This document shows positions 13,835 to 15,770 of a stretch of DNA of 15,770 bases, one piece after another. The stretch is from the NCBI GenBank assembly GCA_007136145.1, contig SLHN01000193.1, forward strand, positions 1-15,770, written 5' to 3'. The translations under genes were made by a program, and so were the position numbers. The notes beneath the pieces are model-generated. The model saw only the letters and a program-made list of their open reading frames with translations. It ran no database searches and was not told where the DNA came from. The stretch comes from Thioalkalivibrio sp. (GTDB lineage: Bacteria; Pseudomonadota; Gammaproteobacteria; Ectothiorhodospirales; Ectothiorhodospiraceae). The first letter of the stretch is position 1; every line of letters begins with the position of its first letter.

Positions 13835-15601
13835 TCACGGCCGGGGGTTGTCGCCCGAACTCACGGAATCCGCCGGGTCCCGCAGATGGACCCGGCGTAT
13901 TTCCGCACCGAAAGTGTCATGCAATGCCTCGATCACGGGATCCGCACGAACTTCGGCCTCGGCCTTAGCCTGACGCTCCGCCGCATCGGCTGCAAGCCGG
14001 GCTGCCGGGGTGGTCGTCGATGGCTCGGCCTGATCGCGCAGTTCCAGACGTGCCGGAGCGCCCAGCGCAATCCCCAGCGCTTCTGACAGACGCGCTCGAC
14101 TGCGTTCGGTGCAAAGCATCCTGTGCGCCGGCTGGATCGCGATCACCACCCGGTCTGAATCCTGATCGAGCAGGTCGGCATGCAGGGCAAGCTCACGCAC
14201 CGGCCCGGGCGGCAACGATCGGGCAAAGGCATGCCAATCCAGCGGACGGGGCTCGGCAACTCCTCCCGAAGCGACCGGAGTGGGGGCTTCCATGGGTGCG
14301 ACCGATACAGGCGCCGTGATGGACGGTCCCCGCGCAACGTCCAAGGCAGGTTTCTCATCCGGGGGAACCGGTGCCGGCGCAATGGATATCGCCTCCCGGC
14401 CTTTCGACGATGCAGACGCAACCGATGCGGACTCCCGGGCATTTGACGGCACCGATGACGCAGCGACCGTATCCGCCCGCTTCCGCGGCGCCGGCACGGA
14501 TTCGGGGCGAAACGCGAGGATGCGCAGCAATGTCATTTCGACACCGATTCGAGGATCCGGCGCATACGGAAGATCCCGGTGGCCATGCAAAAGGATCTGG
14601 TAAGCGAGTTGCACGTCCTCCGGAGCCCGTTCCCGCGCGGCCTGACGCTGCCATTCAACGAGCGGGTCGGTCGCCGCATCATCGGCCGGCACGGTGGATT
14701 CCAGCGCCATCACTTGCTCGACCGCCACGCCGTGTACCAGCGCCGCCAACTCCTCCAGCAGACGCGACCAGTCTGGTGCAAGGGCGTCGAGTGCCGCCAG
14801 CGTCCGCAGCAACCGCGGACCCTCGCCCGCCCACGCGGCGTCGAGCAGCTCGCTCAAACGGCCCCTTGGCAGCAAACCAATCATGTCGCAGACGTCGGAC
14901 TCGGTCAGGCCCGAACCACTGTAGGCGATCGCCTGATCCGTGAGGCTCAGCGCATCCCGCATGCTGCCCTCGGCGGCATCTCCGAGGCGCACCAGCGCAC
15001 CCGGCTCGGCGGAAACACCTTCCGAGTCCAGAACGCGTTGCAGATGCTCGGCAATCAATGCCGTCGACATCGGTTTAAGGTTGAACTGCAGGCAGCGCGA
15101 AAGCACGGTCACCGGGAGTTTCTGCGGATCCGTGGTGGCCAGCAGAAACTTCACGTGGGGCGGTGGCTCCTCCAGCGTCTTCAGAAGCGCATTGAAGCTC
15201 TTCTCGGACAGCATGTGGACCTCGTCGATCAGGTACACCTTGAAGCGGCCGGCAACGGGTGCATAGGAAACGTTGTCCAACAGTTCTCGGGTATCGTCAA
15301 CCCGGGTTCGCGAGGCCGCATCGACCTCAATCAGGTCCAGATGACGGCCCTCGGCAATCTCGACACAGGAACGGCAGGTGCCGCAGGGCCGCGCGGTGAC
15401 CCCGGTCTCGCAATTGAGGCAACGGGCCAGAATGCGCGCCACGGTGGTCTTGCCGACGCCCCGCGTACCGGAAAACAGGTAGGCATGGTGCAGCCGATCG
15501 TTGTTCAGCGCATTAACCAGCGCACGCACGACATGCGGCTGCCCCACCAGATCCTCGAATCGGCCGGGACGCCACTTTCTCGCCAGGACCTGATGGCTCA
15601 T
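13835..15601 (-). CDS. dnaX: DNA polymerase III subunit tau (DnaX)
   Basis: Clamp-loader ATPase of 588 aa that couples the replicative polymerase and the sliding-clamp loader. It begins MSHQVLARKWRP, like E. coli DnaX, so ATG 15601 is preferred over GTG 15628. Motifs: Walker A GTRGVGKTT (45-53), zinc cysteines C64, C73, C76, C79, Walker B LIDEVHM (124-130), sensor SRC (168-170). The middle (about 370-460) is a Ser/Ala/Pro-rich linker, and the C-terminal part resembles the tau domain that contacts the polymerase. It is shorter than the E. coli protein (643). I see no A AAA AAG slippery run, so a gamma form from that classic frameshift is not evident. It lies 49 bases after ffs. Confidence 0.97.
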   Translation of the reverse strand: MSHQVLARKWRPGRFEDLVGQPHVVRALVNALNNDRLHHAYLFSGTRGVGKTTVARILARCLNCETGVTARPCGTCRSCVEIAEGRHLDLIEVDAASRTRVDDTRELLDNVSYAPVAGRFKVYLIDEVHMLSEKSFNALLKTLEEPPPHVKFLLATTDPQKLPVTVLSRCLQFNLKPMSTALIAEHLQRVLDSEGVSAEPGALVRLGDAAEGSMRDALSLTDQAIAYSGSGLTESDVCDMIGLLPRGRLSELLDAAWAGEGPRLLRTLAALDALAPDWSRLLEELAALVHGVAVEQVMALESTVPADDAATDPLVEWQRQAARERAPEDVQLAYQILLHGHRDLPYAPDPRIGVEMTLLRILAFRPESVPAPRKRADTVAASSVPSNARESASVASASSKGREAISIAPAPVPPDEKPALDVARGPSITAPVSVAPMEAPTPVASGGVAEPRPLDWHAFARSLPPGPVRELALHADLLDQDSDRVVIAIQPAHRMLCTERSRARLSEALGIALGAPARLELRDQAEPSTTTPAARLAADAAERQAKAEAEVRADPVIEALHDTFGAEIRRVHLRDPADSVSSGDNPRP

Positions 15602-15650
15602 CGGCTTGTTGTCCTCGGTCTGCCCCACCGGAGGGGAATACGGCTTGAAG

Positions 15651-15765
<115 letters not shown>

Positions 15766-15770
15766 ATAAC

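Noticed and set aside
15618..15631. CCCC...GGGG hairpin between ffs and dnaX
   Set aside because: Only a 4-bp stem with no T-tract; SRP RNA 3' ends are normally formed by processing, so it is not needed as a terminator.

Overview
The window is an ordinary, tightly packed stretch of chromosome from a GC-rich gammaproteobacterium. Two syntenies support this. One is nadB divergent from an rpoE(algU)-rseA(mucA)-rseB(mucB)-rseC(mucC)-mucD cluster that runs on into lepA-lepB, the Pseudomonas-like arrangement. The other is ffs-dnaX-ybaB-recR. A purple-sulfur or Ectothiorhodospira-like relative (Chromatiales) would fit the gene styles, but that is a guess; genus cannot be read from the sequence. I see no mobile element, tRNA, rRNA, CRISPR array or phage gene.

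Layout. Positions 1-7424, all minus strand, read right to left: rpoE, rseA, rseB/mucB, rseC/mucC, mucD, a glutaredoxin-like gene, lepA, lepB, then the start of a DUF4845 gene that runs off the left edge. This is the envelope-stress sigma factor with its anti-sigma system and periplasmic protease, followed by a translation factor and signal peptidase I. Two matches to sigma-E (AlgU) promoters, both GAACTT with a 16-base spacer, lie before rpoE and before mucD. Positions 7425-7568 are a shared divergent control region. nadB (plus) follows and converges on orn (minus).

Positions 9896-11547, plus strand: a small c-type cytochrome, a pterin-4a-carbinolamine dehydratase and the ribosome-assembly GTPase rsgA, with a strong hairpin between the last two. 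Positions 11577-15765, minus strand, read right to left: ffs (4.5S SRP RNA), dnaX, ybaB, recR, a HIT-family hydrolase and an unrecognised secreted, probably beta-barrel outer-membrane protein.

The genes cover envelope quality control (sigma-E, MucD, LepB), translation and ribosome biogenesis (LepA, RsgA, SRP RNA), RNA turnover (Orn), NAD synthesis (NadB) and replication/repair (DnaX, RecR, YbaB). No new multi-gene system is evident. The points most worth checking are the internal sigma-E promoter of mucD, the overlapping mucD-glutaredoxin-lepA start/stop junctions, the orphan outer-membrane protein and a few hairpins in intergenic DNA.
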